The notes under the pieces were generated by a model that was not told the origin of the DNA, did not search any database, and worked only from the letters and a program-made list of their open reading frames with translations. 64,000 nt of DNA from Parahaliea mediterranea (GTDB lineage: Bacteria; Pseudomonadota; Gammaproteobacteria; Pseudomonadales; Halieaceae). The stretch spans positions 1 to 64,000 of the forward strand of contig NZ_JAFKCZ010000012.1 in NCBI RefSeq assembly GCF_017255185.1. The letters are read 5' to 3'. Shown in pieces: positions 49,060-57,428 of this stretch. Position numbers and translations under genes: made by a program. Numbering within the stretch: position 1 is the stretch's first letter; each line of letters begins with the position of its first letter.

Positions 49060-49731
49060 CTATGCCGCGAGCGCGGCCACCTGATCGGCTTCAACGCCGC
49101 GAAACACGTCCGCGTAAAGGCGATAGAACATACCCGCACAGTGCAGGATCAACGCCCTGTCCGCGTCATCGTCCACCTTGTCCATCAACCCCCGGAAAAA
49201 ATCCACATGCTCGATATCGAGGGCCCCGTGGGAGCGCAGGTAGGTGAATGCCTCCGGCGGCAATCCGGTCGAGCCCATGATCGCCTCCGCCGCCTGGTCA
49301 GCCACGGCAATACTGGTGCCCTCGAGAACATGAACCATGCCAAAAAAGCCCACCGGATTGACCCGGTCGATGACATGGTAGGCATAGGCCACCATCAACT
49401 CGGTGGCCGGATTGGGCTGGCTGGCCGCCGCCAGATCCCGGTCGTAGCCACAGGCGGCGATGTCGTTGAGCACCCATTCCTGGTGCCCGATTTCCTCCTC
49501 GATATACTCCGCCACCGCGCTGCGCAGCCATTCCCGGCTCGCGTCGAGGCGACTGCCGACGGCCATTAGCAGGGGGACCGTATGGCGCACATGGTGGTAG
49601 GCCTGGCACAGAAACGCGGCGTAGCGCTCACGGGTCAATTGCCCGGACAGCGCGTCCCGTACAAGCGATGTCGCCATCAGCGCGTTGCGTTCGCCCGCGG
49701 TGGATTCAACCAAGGTAGTATAGAAACTCAT
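49060..49731 (-). CDS. TenA-like/haem-oxygenase-like diiron oxidase
   Basis: A 223-residue all-helical protein of the iron-containing redox enzyme family (haem-oxygenase-like fold). Candidate metal ligands are Glu79/Glu80 and His83 in YIEEEIGHQEW, Glu137 in VLEGTS, and the cluster DIEHVDFF (Asp172, His175, Asp177). Related enzymes (UndA, BesC, CADD, SznF central domain) carry out oxidative decarboxylation, desaturation, C-C cleavage or N-oxidation. Members annotated TenA often lack the thiaminase Cys; none is at the expected place here. ATG overlaps the ligase stop by 4 bp. Confidence 0.8.
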   Translation of the reverse strand: MSFYTTLVESTAGERNALMATSLVRDALSGQLTRERYAAFLCQAYHHVRHTVPLLMAVGSRLDASREWLRSAVAEYIEEEIGHQEWVLNDIAACGYDRDLAAASQPNPATELMVAYAYHVIDRVNPVGFFGMVHVLEGTSIAVADQAAEAIMGSTGLPPEAFTYLRSHGALDIEHVDFFRGLMDKVDDDADRALILHCAGMFYRLYADVFRGVEADQVAALAA

Positions 49732-51224
49732 TGTGGCAAGGACTCCTCGTGTGGATAGAGAGACTCAATGTCTTCACGGTGATATCGTGCGATGGCCTCG
49801 CGTCTGGGCCGGCCATTGGCGGTCAACAGCCCGGGCGTGGACTCCAGCGGCCGCGGCAGCCGGTGCCAGCCCCGCACGCGGGCGTAATCCGGCAGTCGTG
49901 CATTGGCGGCTTCAATGGCGCCATCGATGGCTTCGTCTGCGGTCGTTTGATGCAGCGGATACACCAGCGCACAGCAACCGGGACGGCCATCCCCAAAGAC
50001 CACGGCCTGGCGCAGGACGCCGCCGGCCAACAACTCGCTTTCTACCCACTCGGGGCTTACGTTGCGTCCAAACGAGGTAATCAGCAGGTTTTTCCTGCGC
50101 CCCTCGATCACCAGGAACCCGTCTTCGGTCACCCGACCAAGGTCACCACTGGCGATTTCGGCCGGGCTCCACCCCGCGCGGTCACCGAGGTAGCCCAGGA
50201 AAGCGTTGCCGGAAATACGCAGCTCTCCGTCCACTTCGCGAACGGATACATGTGGCAATATGCGCCCGCTGGTCCCGGGCCGATCCACCCCGGGCGCGTT
50301 GAGCGATACCACCGACGCGCATTCCGAAAGGCCGTAGCCCTCGTAGACCGGCAAACCCAGTTCCCGGGCGCGCAGCACAATTTCCGGCGACACCCTCGCC
50401 CCGCCCACCGCGAGGAAGCGCAGTGAGCCAGGGGGCGTCCAGCCAGCGCCGGTCGCGGCCACCAGAACGCGCAGGATTTCCGGGACCAGGATCGCGCTAT
50501 TGGGTTGCCAGTGATCGATTGCCGACAGCATTCTGGGCACATCGAGTCCGCCGCTACCGGCCAGGCCGACCTCGCGCGCCCCTGGCAGTATCACCGTCCC
50601 GCCCGCCAGTATCGGCATATACAGTCCGGCGATGTTTTCCAGCAAGGTGGCTAGCGGCAGTATCGCCAGGTGCCGCGCGCCCCGAAGCCCGCTGCGAGCC
50701 AAAAGCGACTCCGCGACGGCCATGCACTGGGAAGTGGACAGGCAGACGCCCTTGGGTTGGCCGGTGGAGCCCGAGGTAAAAGTGATCTTGGAGGTCCCCC
50801 GAGGCAGCTCGACCGGTTCCGGGACCGGGCGTCGCGCCAGCACCAGCTCGTCCGGCACGCCAAGCTCGCCAAGGCTGTCACCGCCGGCCATGCCGGGAAA
50901 CCACGCGTCCGACCGCGAGGCGCAAACACCGTCGATCCCCGCCTGGTCGAGCACCCATTGGGTTTGCTCCGCTGAAAAGAAAGTCGGAATTGGCACCACT
51001 ACCAAGCCGGCAAGCTGGGCCGCGATATCCAGCATTGCCCAGCCGGGACCGTTGTCGGCGCGCAGGGCCAGCCGCCGTATACCGCTGGCGCGAAGCTCCA
51101 CGAGCAGCGCGTCCAGCTTTTCCAGCAGTTGTTGCGCGCTGAATTCCCCGCCGGCGCAGGCGAGGACCGGGGTCGCGTCGGCTTCGGCGGCGCGCTGCCG
51201 CAGTACATTCAGAAGGCGAATCAT
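49728..51224 (-). CDS. AMP-binding acyl-adenylate ligase
   Basis: A 498-residue ANL-superfamily enzyme that should activate a carboxylic acid as acyl-AMP. P-loop TSGSTGQPKG at 150-159, A5 motif YGLSEC at 297-302, Asp361 in SGDLG, Arg376 in EGRRKN and the A8 hinge NLLITSFGRNVSP. The A10 loop, normally GKxxR with the catalytic Lys, reads NGRPRR with Arg472. This could lower adenylation or shift the enzyme to another partial reaction. No carrier-protein gene is nearby, so the acceptor may be CoA or the T_hemolysin-type protein. ATG 51224 overlaps the upstream stop by 4 bp. Confidence 0.88.
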   Translation of the reverse strand: MIRLLNVLRQRAAEADATPVLACAGGEFSAQQLLEKLDALLVELRASGIRRLALRADNGPGWAMLDIAAQLAGLVVVPIPTFFSAEQTQWVLDQAGIDGVCASRSDAWFPGMAGGDSLGELGVPDELVLARRPVPEPVELPRGTSKITFTSGSTGQPKGVCLSTSQCMAVAESLLARSGLRGARHLAILPLATLLENIAGLYMPILAGGTVILPGAREVGLAGSGGLDVPRMLSAIDHWQPNSAILVPEILRVLVAATGAGWTPPGSLRFLAVGGARVSPEIVLRARELGLPVYEGYGLSECASVVSLNAPGVDRPGTSGRILPHVSVREVDGELRISGNAFLGYLGDRAGWSPAEIASGDLGRVTEDGFLVIEGRRKNLLITSFGRNVSPEWVESELLAGGVLRQAVVFGDGRPGCCALVYPLHQTTADEAIDGAIEAANARLPDYARVRGWHRLPRPLESTPGLLTANGRPRREAIARYHREDIESLYPHEESLPQ

Positions 51225-51931
51225 TCGCGTACCAGCTGTATTTTTTCCGCCAGCTCGCGGATCGATCCGGCGTAGTGCTCCAGGCAGGCCACCATTTCCG
51301 CGCGGGTCGCGGCCTGGCGGGCCGTAAGTTCGATGTCCGCCAGCATGACCATGGGGTCGGAGGCGTAGTAGCTGCCCCATTGCGCGCCCCCGTCCGGCAG
51401 GCGCTCGGCCCGCGCGACATCGATGCCCTGTGGGGTAAAGCCACAACGCTTGAGCGACCGGCGAACAGAACGGTTGGCGGCAAACAGCAGGTAATCGACC
51501 CGCGCCTCGCGCAAGGCGGCCATCGTCACCAGGTAGAGGATCATGCTGTAGCCACTGCGGGTCACCGCCAGGTTGCCCAGCTCCATGATGCGGCCGCGGT
51601 CGCCGTCGTCCCCAAACAAGGTCCGGGCGTAGTACTCCACGGGCTGATCGAGATAGCGTTCGCAAAACAGGGTTTGTCCGCTGGCCCGGCGCAGGCCCAG
51701 GGAGGCCACCGGCATTCCGTCCTCGAAAAGCCCGACCAGCAGCGGCATGAACTCGCCGATACGCGCACCGTAAGCGGAGTCAAATACCTGGGTAATATAG
51801 CGAGAGAGAACCCCGCACCCGTCTTCCCCACCGCTGTAGACGCGCAGCTCCGGCAGCTGCCAGCGGACAATCCCGGGCGCCGGTGGGGCGGGGCTGGCGG
51901 CTGGCGCCGCGGTGGATAACTGGGTATACAT
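51221..51931 (-). CDS. Thermostable hemolysin family protein (LuxI/GNAT-like fold)
   Basis: A 236-residue member of the T_hemolysin (PF12261) family, named after Vibrio delta-haemolysins but related in fold to acyl-homoserine-lactone synthases and GNAT acyltransferases. Marks: GEFMPLLVGLFEDGMPVASL, LFCERYLDQPVEYYA (typical), and IMELGNLAVTRSGYSMILYL. It starts the nine-gene operon; GGGAGGTG precedes ATG 51931. Beside an acyl-adenylate ligase, an N-acyltransferase role is more likely than haemolysis; this is inference. No signal peptide is seen. Confidence 0.85.
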   Translation of the reverse strand: MYTQLSTAAPAASPAPPAPGIVRWQLPELRVYSGGEDGCGVLSRYITQVFDSAYGARIGEFMPLLVGLFEDGMPVASLGLRRASGQTLFCERYLDQPVEYYARTLFGDDGDRGRIMELGNLAVTRSGYSMILYLVTMAALREARVDYLLFAANRSVRRSLKRCGFTPQGIDVARAERLPDGGAQWGSYYASDPMVMLADIELTARQAATRAEMVACLEHYAGSIRELAEKIQLVRE

Positions 51932-51949
51932 CTGGTCACCTCCCGTTAT

Positions 51950-51968
51950 GGTTGACGAAAGGTTAACC
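51950..51968. promoter_or_regulatory. Candidate response-regulator operator before the nine-gene operon
   Basis: GGTTGACGAAAGGTTAACC. It can be read as a direct repeat GTTGAC/GTTAAC with 11-bp spacing, the usual spacing for OmpR-type regulators, or as an imperfect inverted repeat. It lies 19 bp upstream of the first start codon. Confidence 0.45.
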
Positions 51969-52008
51969 CTGCCCCCTTAGTAAAAACTTAAGGCCGGAAA
52001 AAGAGATA

Positions 52009-52965
52009 TCAGGCTTCGGCCGCCCCGCCACCGCGCACCCGCTGCACGACCCCCACCAGCGCCATGACCAGCGCGCCGGCGACAATGCCACACAGGGCCG
52101 CCAGCAGGGTGAAGCCGGCGACGTCGATCACCGGGCCAACCACCTGCCAGGCGCTGCCCGCATGCACCAGGTGGTCGATCAACTCGGCCACCGGGTGCAG
52201 GCCGTGAACCAGAATCCCGCCGCCGACCATGAACATGGCGGCGGTGCCCACCACCCCCAGGGTCTTCATCAGCAGGGGGGCAAAGTCCAGCAGTCTCAGC
52301 CCCAGCCAGCGCCGAAAACCGGCCCAGGCCCCCTCCCCCGCGGACTCCGCGAGATGAAGGCCGGCATCATCCAGCTTGATGATCCCGGCCACCAGGCCAT
52401 AGACGCCGATGGTCATCACCAGGGCGATGCTCGACACCACCAGCACCTGGGTGGAAAACGCGGCCTCGGCCACGGTGCCCAGGGTGATCACGATAATCTC
52501 CGCCGAGAGGATAAAGTCCGTGCGGATCGCCCCACGGATCTTGCGCTTCTCATAGGCCACGGGATCGATCGAGGGGTCGGCCAGGTGCTCCGCGAGATCC
52601 CGGTGATGGGCTTCGTCCTCCGCCTTGCTGTGCAGCAGGGAGTGGGCGAGTTTTTCGAAGCCCTCGTAGCACAGGAACAGCCCCCCCAGCATAAGCAGCG
52701 GTGTAATCAGCCAGGGAGCCACCACCGAGATCAACAGCGCGGCGGGAACGAGGATGCACTTGTTGCGAAAGGAGCCCTTGGCCACCGCCCACACCACCGG
52801 CAACTCGCGGTCGGCCTTGACCCCTGAAACCTGCTCGGCGTTGACCGCCAGGTCATCGCCGAGGACCCCGGCGGTTTTCTTGGCCGCCACTTTCGACAAC
52901 ACCGCCACGTCATCGAGGATGGTGGCGATGTCGTCGATCAGGACAAGGAGGGAACTACCCGCCAT
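52009..52965 (-). CDS. yedI: DUF808 (YedI) family inner-membrane protein
   Basis: A 318-residue polytopic protein. The family opening GSSLLVLIDDIATILDDVAV, VLGDDLAVNAEQVSGV and the run KCILVPAALLISVVAPWLIT, plus about six later helices, match DUF808. Function is unknown. The ATG at 52965 lies within the end of a truncated VOC gene (11-bp overlap) and its RBS is weak, suggesting that the native upstream region was lost in a rearrangement. Confidence 0.88.
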   Translation of the reverse strand: MAGSSLLVLIDDIATILDDVAVLSKVAAKKTAGVLGDDLAVNAEQVSGVKADRELPVVWAVAKGSFRNKCILVPAALLISVVAPWLITPLLMLGGLFLCYEGFEKLAHSLLHSKAEDEAHHRDLAEHLADPSIDPVAYEKRKIRGAIRTDFILSAEIIVITLGTVAEAAFSTQVLVVSSIALVMTIGVYGLVAGIIKLDDAGLHLAESAGEGAWAGFRRWLGLRLLDFAPLLMKTLGVVGTAAMFMVGGGILVHGLHPVAELIDHLVHAGSAWQVVGPVIDVAGFTLLAALCGIVAGALVMALVGVVQRVRGGGAAEA

Positions 52966-53179
52966 GGGGTATGGCCACCATCGTGCCGTTGCCCACCGTC
53001 GACGGCTCCCCGTCCCAGGGCGTGCATATCGACAGCATGGGCGCTCCCGGCGTATTGCCAATCGCGGCAAAGCGCCCCATGTCCATCAGTACACTGGCCC
53101 CCAGGGGGGCCAGCAAGGTGGTGTAGAAATACTTGGCACGCTCCATGTCGTTGGTGCCCAGGGTAACGTATCCAATCAT
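52955..53179 (-). pseudogene. VOC/glyoxalase-family protein, C-terminally truncated
   Basis: The frame from ATG 53179 encodes 74 residues that match the first half of VOC-superfamily proteins: MIGYVTLGTNDMERAKYFYT, LLAPLGASVLMDMGRF, PMLSICTPWDGEPSTVGNGT. Intact members run to about 125-130 residues and carry the second beta-alpha-beta-beta-beta module with the metal Glu. Here the frame stops after MVAIPHGG, where the DUF808 gene begins. It is probably non-functional. Confidence 0.75.
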
Positions 53180-53256
53180 CTCGCCACTCCGTTTCGCGCT
53201 CTGGCTGAGTGTAACCGAGTGAGGTGACAGCGCAAACAGAATGTGAAAGTAGCTAG

Positions 53257-54927
53257 TGCCCATCCGGAAACGGGCATTTTCGTTTGAGTCTTTGTGTACA
53301 AGTATTTCCCACTACATAGACTCCTGTTTGTTTTGGCTCTGTGCTCCGAACTTCGGAGCCAAAGCCCTCAATTTCGCGTTTCCTGCCGTCGGGGTTCCCG
53401 CGGGAACGCCAGTTTCCGCTCTCAACAACACCTCCACCAGCAACAATGTCGTTATGTGGCGATTAGTCGAGACATCTTCACCAGGTTATAACTGAAGATT
53501 GCTGACCAGACTTCGGCCATGAACCCCTTCAAGCCACGCCACAGGCTGCGCGCCAGACCGTAGGCCCGCTTCAACTCGGAGATGTTTGATTCAACACCAG
53601 CACGGAAGTTGCACAATTGCCGGTATAACGCCGGCGTGCTGCTCATTGCGTCGATCGCCAATCCTTTCTTCTTCTGGAAGGCCACCTCATTCACACCCAA
53701 TGCCTTCGCGCCCTTGAGATTGGGGACGCTCGCATAACCCCCATCCGCCGCGACTGCTGCTGGAATCTTGCCGTAAAGAGCCATCTGACGTTCAATCAGC
53801 GGTAGGTAGCGCGTCACGTCGCCCGGATTACCTGCTTCAATCGTGGCGTCCAGCACCAGCCCCTGGCGGCCTGTGGTCAGGTTGATCTTGTGCCCGTACT
53901 GAACATCCCGGCTGCCTTTCACGATGATATCGGTGTGGGGTTCGTGCAGACTCACCAGTTTCTCCGATGCAGGCACCTGCTCCCCATCGATAACACGACG
54001 CCTGGTTTGCTGAATCACCTGCCTCAACAGTTGTCGGGTATGCGTGACCTGCCACACCCATTGCGCATACACAGGGCCATCCTGCTGTAATCGCTCAACC
54101 AGCTTCAATGCTTCCCGGCTCTCCTCCAGCACTTGCTCAGCATAGGACAATAGCGCTTCATACAAAGGCTTTTTCTTTGTCGCCCCCCGTGTGTAAAACA
54201 CCTGCCGGCCCAGACTGCGCGCGGCTTTGCGGTGATCGGCAAAGCGAATGCCCGGCACCTTCAGTAACTGCCGGGCCTTCACCATCTGCCGGGTCAGCAT
54301 GCGAATGCCATCGCAGAGCAGGCTGCTGTCGGAGGGCTCGTGTACATTGGTTTCCACTGCGGTGCTGTCCATCCGCACTTGCTCACCATCCTCCAGGCCC
54401 GTCGATAACGCTTCCTGCATCAATGCCTGATTAATGCGTTCCCACGTCGCCGGTTGAATACGGCGGATATTGGCCTGTAAGGCTGATTTCCTTGGCACAA
54501 CCCCTTGCGGTAGCCGGGCGAAGCTGCGAAAACTGCCGCTATCCTCAAGATAGAAAGCCAGCTCGTGATAGCTCAGTTGCCGTGATTGCTTCAGTACCGC
54601 ACAACGCAATACGCTCTCAACCGGCAGACCGGTACGCCCCGTCGCTTTTGCCCGACGGTCAATCAGATCTGACTCGACCAGATCGACGATGGCAGGACAC
54701 CGGTCCAGCAGGGCCGACATCATCTCCAGTTGTGATCCCATCTCGTGTTTTGCATAGCGATCAAATATACTCGGTTGTGCGTTGCGGGCTTCTCGCATCG
54801 TAAATCCCTTTTGTGGTTGGTTTCTTTTTGGGTCGCACTTAAAAGCTTACCAACAACAGGAGGGATTTTTTATGCCTGAACGAAATTTCCTCTTATAATT
54901 CAACGCAGTAGAGTTTCCGGACGCACA
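53257..54927. mobile_element. Insertion sequence with DDE transposase (ISNCY/IS1182-like), CTAG target duplication
   Basis: About 1.67 kb. The ends TGCCCATCCGGAAAC (53257-53271) and, inverted, TGTGCGTCCGGAAAC (54913-54927) match at 12 of 15 bases. CTAG flanks both ends (53253-53256 and 54928-54931), a likely 4-bp target duplication. The left non-coding part has a strong hairpin (GCTCCGAA/TTCGGAGC at 53343-53359) and the palindrome GTTCCCGCGGGAAC. The element appears intact. Confidence 0.8.
53452..54798 (-). CDS. DDE transposase of the insertion sequence
   Basis: A 448-residue transposase of the IS5 superfamily-like DDE type, closest in appearance to ISNCY/IS1182 elements. Likely catalytic residues: Asp in RMDSTAVETN, Asp in VAADGGYAS and Glu in GVESNISELKRAYG. 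N-terminal helical DNA-binding region with LPVESVLRCAVLKQSRQLSY. Frame is intact over the whole length with no internal stop, so it may be active. GC and codon use are lower than flanking genes. The ATG lies about 130 bp inside the right end. Confidence 0.85.
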   Translation of the reverse strand: MREARNAQPSIFDRYAKHEMGSQLEMMSALLDRCPAIVDLVESDLIDRRAKATGRTGLPVESVLRCAVLKQSRQLSYHELAFYLEDSGSFRSFARLPQGVVPRKSALQANIRRIQPATWERINQALMQEALSTGLEDGEQVRMDSTAVETNVHEPSDSSLLCDGIRMLTRQMVKARQLLKVPGIRFADHRKAARSLGRQVFYTRGATKKKPLYEALLSYAEQVLEESREALKLVERLQQDGPVYAQWVWQVTHTRQLLRQVIQQTRRRVIDGEQVPASEKLVSLHEPHTDIIVKGSRDVQYGHKINLTTGRQGLVLDATIEAGNPGDVTRYLPLIERQMALYGKIPAAVAADGGYASVPNLKGAKALGVNEVAFQKKKGLAIDAMSSTPALYRQLCNFRAGVESNISELKRAYGLARSLWRGLKGFMAEVWSAIFSYNLVKMSRLIAT

Positions 54928-54931
54928 CTAG

Positions 54932-57070
54932 CTAGTGCTGGTGACGCCGCTTGCGCGTCTGCTCGCGCATGCGCGACTTGGGATAGCGCGGCAGCTTGCC
55001 GGTGGCGAGGTAGCGGTGAATGGATTCCTGCGAGCGGATCTGTGCGGATTTTTTCCGCCCCTTGGAAAAGGTATTGCTCTGGGTGTCGTCGATGATCCGC
55101 GCCTTGACGTTGTCGTGCCACTGCTGGTCCAGCACGTCCTGGATCATCTTTTGCGCGTCCTCGTCATAGACCGGGCACAACACTTCCACGCGAAAGTCCA
55201 GGTTGCGGGTCATCAGGTCCGCGGAGCCGATCAGGTACACCGGCCGGCCCCGGTTGTGAAACACATAGGCCCTGGGGTGCTCCAGGAAGCGATCGACGAT
55301 GCTGATGGCGCGGATATTCTCGGAAATTCCCGGCATCCCCGGTTTCAGCGAGCACATGCCGCGCACGATCAGGTGAACCTCCACGCCGGCACTGGATGCC
55401 TCGTAAAGCTTCTCCACCAGCGCGGTATCCACCAGGTTATTGCACTTGAGGATCATCTGCGCGTGGTAGCCGTCGCGGGCGTTGGCGATCTCGCGGTCGA
55501 TCAGCGCGTCGATGCCGCTGCGCGCGGTGTGCGGCGACACCAGCAAGTGCTTGTACTCGGGCCTTTTGTAGTTGTACTGCAGGAAATCGAAGGCGCTGTG
55601 AACGTCGCGACCAATTTCCTGGTTGTAGGTCAGCAGGGCGAAGTCGGTGTACAGGCGCGCGGTTTTCTCGTTGAAGTTGCCGGTGCCGATATGGGAGTAG
55701 AAGCGCGTGCCCCCCTCCTCGCGCCGCTCGATCAGGATCAGTTTGCTGTGCACCTTGAGACCGGGCACCCCGAACATGACGTCGATACCGTTCTCGGTCA
55801 GCCGCTGGGCCCAGGAGATATTGGCCGCCTCGTCGAAGCGCGCCGCCAGCTCGACCACCGCCAGCACCCGCTTGCCATTTTGCACCGCGTTGACCAGCGC
55901 GTCGATCACCCGGGATATCTTGGCCACCCGGTAGAGACAGATCTTGATATTTGTCACCCCGGGGTCCAGCGCCGCGGTTTTCAGCAGGTCGACAATGTAG
56001 TCGAAGGGGTGGTAGGGGTAGTACAGGAATACATCCCGCTCGCGAATGTTGTCGAACAGGCTCCCCGGCTCGTCCAGGCGCGGCATGCGGATGGGGGGCA
56101 GCGGCTTGAATTCCAGGTACTTGGGCCCGACGTTGGGAAAGGACATGAAGTCCTTGGAATTGTGGTAGCGGCCACCGGGAATCACACTGTCGTACTTGCC
56201 ATAGCCGAAGCGGGTACGCAGATAGTCCAGCAGGCGCGGGGGCATGGTCTCGTCGTAGACGAAGCGCACGGCGTCGGCCTTGCGCCGTTGCTTGAGGCTG
56301 CTTTCCATCTTCTCGATCAGGCTCTCGGTGATGTCCGGATCGATCTCCAATTCGGCGTCACGGGAGAATTTGAAGCAATAGGCCGCCGCTTCGTCGATGG
56401 TAAACACGCCGCGAAACATCTGCGGCAGACAGGCGCGGATGACGTTGTCGAGGGCGATGAACACCTTGCCCGCCTTGCCTTTGCGCCGGGGGATTTCCAC
56501 GAAACGGTCCAGGCGATCGGTGGGCACCTCCACCACGGCGTAGTTGTAGTCGTCGCCAGAGCGGATATCCAGGGCCAGGTAGATGGATTCGTCGTTGAGG
56601 GTGGGAATGGACTGGTCGGAGCGCAGCAGTATCGGCTCCAGCTCGGGCAGTACGGTCTGGGTGAAGTACTCCTGCACGAAGACCGCCTGGCCGGGATCGA
56701 GCTGGCGTTCGTTGATCATGTAGATACGCCGGCCGCGCAGGTCGCGCAGCACGACGTTGTAGACCTGCTCGAATTCCTTCTGCAGCTCCACCACCCTATC
56801 GAGGATATCCGCCAGGAGGTCCTTGGCCTGCTGCTTGGGCTTGCCGTTCGACACGGAGATAAGGCGGCGCACCTCCGCGACCCGGACACGGAAGAATTCG
56901 TCCATGTTGTTGGAGAAGATACCGAGGTAGCGCAGCCGCTCGATCACGGGCACGCTCTGGTCGGCGGCCTCCTGCAGGACCCTGGCGTTGAATTGCAGCC
57001 AGCTCAACTCCCGCGGCACGAACAGGTCGGTGTGCGATTCGACGAGACGCTGCTTGATCGGGCTGGCCAT
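54932..57070 (-). CDS. ppk1: Polyphosphate kinase 1
   Basis: A 712-residue enzyme that makes polyphosphate from ATP. N domain (RELSWLQFNARVLQEA), head domain, and two PLD-like C domains. The autophosphorylated His is about residue 460 in FYSHIGTGNFNEKTARLYTD; the second conserved His is in AYVFHNRGRP. The basic C-terminus ends RKRRHQH and its TAG stop falls in the CTAG sequence targeted by the adjacent insertion element, so the protein is unaltered but the 3' UTR and terminator are replaced. AGGGAGAG precedes the ATG. A PhoB box lies about 80 bp upstream. Confidence 0.95.
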   Translation of the reverse strand: MASPIKQRLVESHTDLFVPRELSWLQFNARVLQEAADQSVPVIERLRYLGIFSNNMDEFFRVRVAEVRRLISVSNGKPKQQAKDLLADILDRVVELQKEFEQVYNVVLRDLRGRRIYMINERQLDPGQAVFVQEYFTQTVLPELEPILLRSDQSIPTLNDESIYLALDIRSGDDYNYAVVEVPTDRLDRFVEIPRRKGKAGKVFIALDNVIRACLPQMFRGVFTIDEAAAYCFKFSRDAELEIDPDITESLIEKMESSLKQRRKADAVRFVYDETMPPRLLDYLRTRFGYGKYDSVIPGGRYHNSKDFMSFPNVGPKYLEFKPLPPIRMPRLDEPGSLFDNIRERDVFLYYPYHPFDYIVDLLKTAALDPGVTNIKICLYRVAKISRVIDALVNAVQNGKRVLAVVELAARFDEAANISWAQRLTENGIDVMFGVPGLKVHSKLILIERREEGGTRFYSHIGTGNFNEKTARLYTDFALLTYNQEIGRDVHSAFDFLQYNYKRPEYKHLLVSPHTARSGIDALIDREIANARDGYHAQMILKCNNLVDTALVEKLYEASSAGVEVHLIVRGMCSLKPGMPGISENIRAISIVDRFLEHPRAYVFHNRGRPVYLIGSADLMTRNLDFRVEVLCPVYDEDAQKMIQDVLDQQWHDNVKARIIDDTQSNTFSKGRKKSAQIRSQESIHRYLATGKLPRYPKSRMREQTRKRRHQH

Positions 57071-57148
57071 AACTCTCCCTGATTATCGATGGTTCGAACC
57101 GCACACCGGGGCGCGGTCAGTCGAAACCCGATATTGTCCAGACAGAGT

Positions 57149-57166
57149 ATGACAGTTTTGTGACGA
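57149..57166 (-). promoter_or_regulatory. PhoB box upstream of ppk1
   Basis: Minus-strand TCGTCACAAAACTGTCAT matches the 18-bp Pho box (CTGTCATAAAACTGTCAT) at 15 positions, with the two GTCA half-sites 11 bp apart. A third weaker half-site (TGTCTG) follows. It lies 79 bp before the ppk1 start. Phosphate-starvation control of ppk is known in several gammaproteobacteria. Confidence 0.6.
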
Positions 57167-57392
57167 CCGGAAGACGGGCGCGCGCCCTTCGCCCCACGGC
57201 GCCCCGACGCACCGGCATCCGCCAAAATCCGGTGACGCTTCCGGGGCCCCGCCCCCCGGCCGGGGTGGCGGCCGTACCGGCGCCGCCAGGGGTCGACACC
57301 GCCCGCCGCGACAGGCGCATGGCCGCGGCGACAGCGGCCGCCGAGGGATGTCAAAATGCTTGAGAAGAAGCCCCTAAGTATTTACAAAGTAT

Positions 57393-57428
57393 AAAAAAAG
57401 CCCGCTAATCGGGAAGAGATGGCGGGCT
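57393..57428 (-). terminator. Rho-independent terminator
   Basis: Minus strand: AGCCCGC (from 57428) pairs with GCGGGCT (57405-57399), followed by six Ts. It could end the universal stress gene transcript or the candidate small RNA just upstream. Confidence 0.75.

Noticed and set aside
51221-51931. A secreted haemolysin toxin
   Set aside because: There is no signal peptide and the gene heads a biosynthetic operon; the family fold is acyltransferase-like.
54935-57082. 715-codon open frame on the plus strand
   Set aside because: It is exactly antisense to ppk1 with codons in register; the His/Gly/Val/Asp/Gln-rich product has no recognisable domain. High-GC genes often give such frames.
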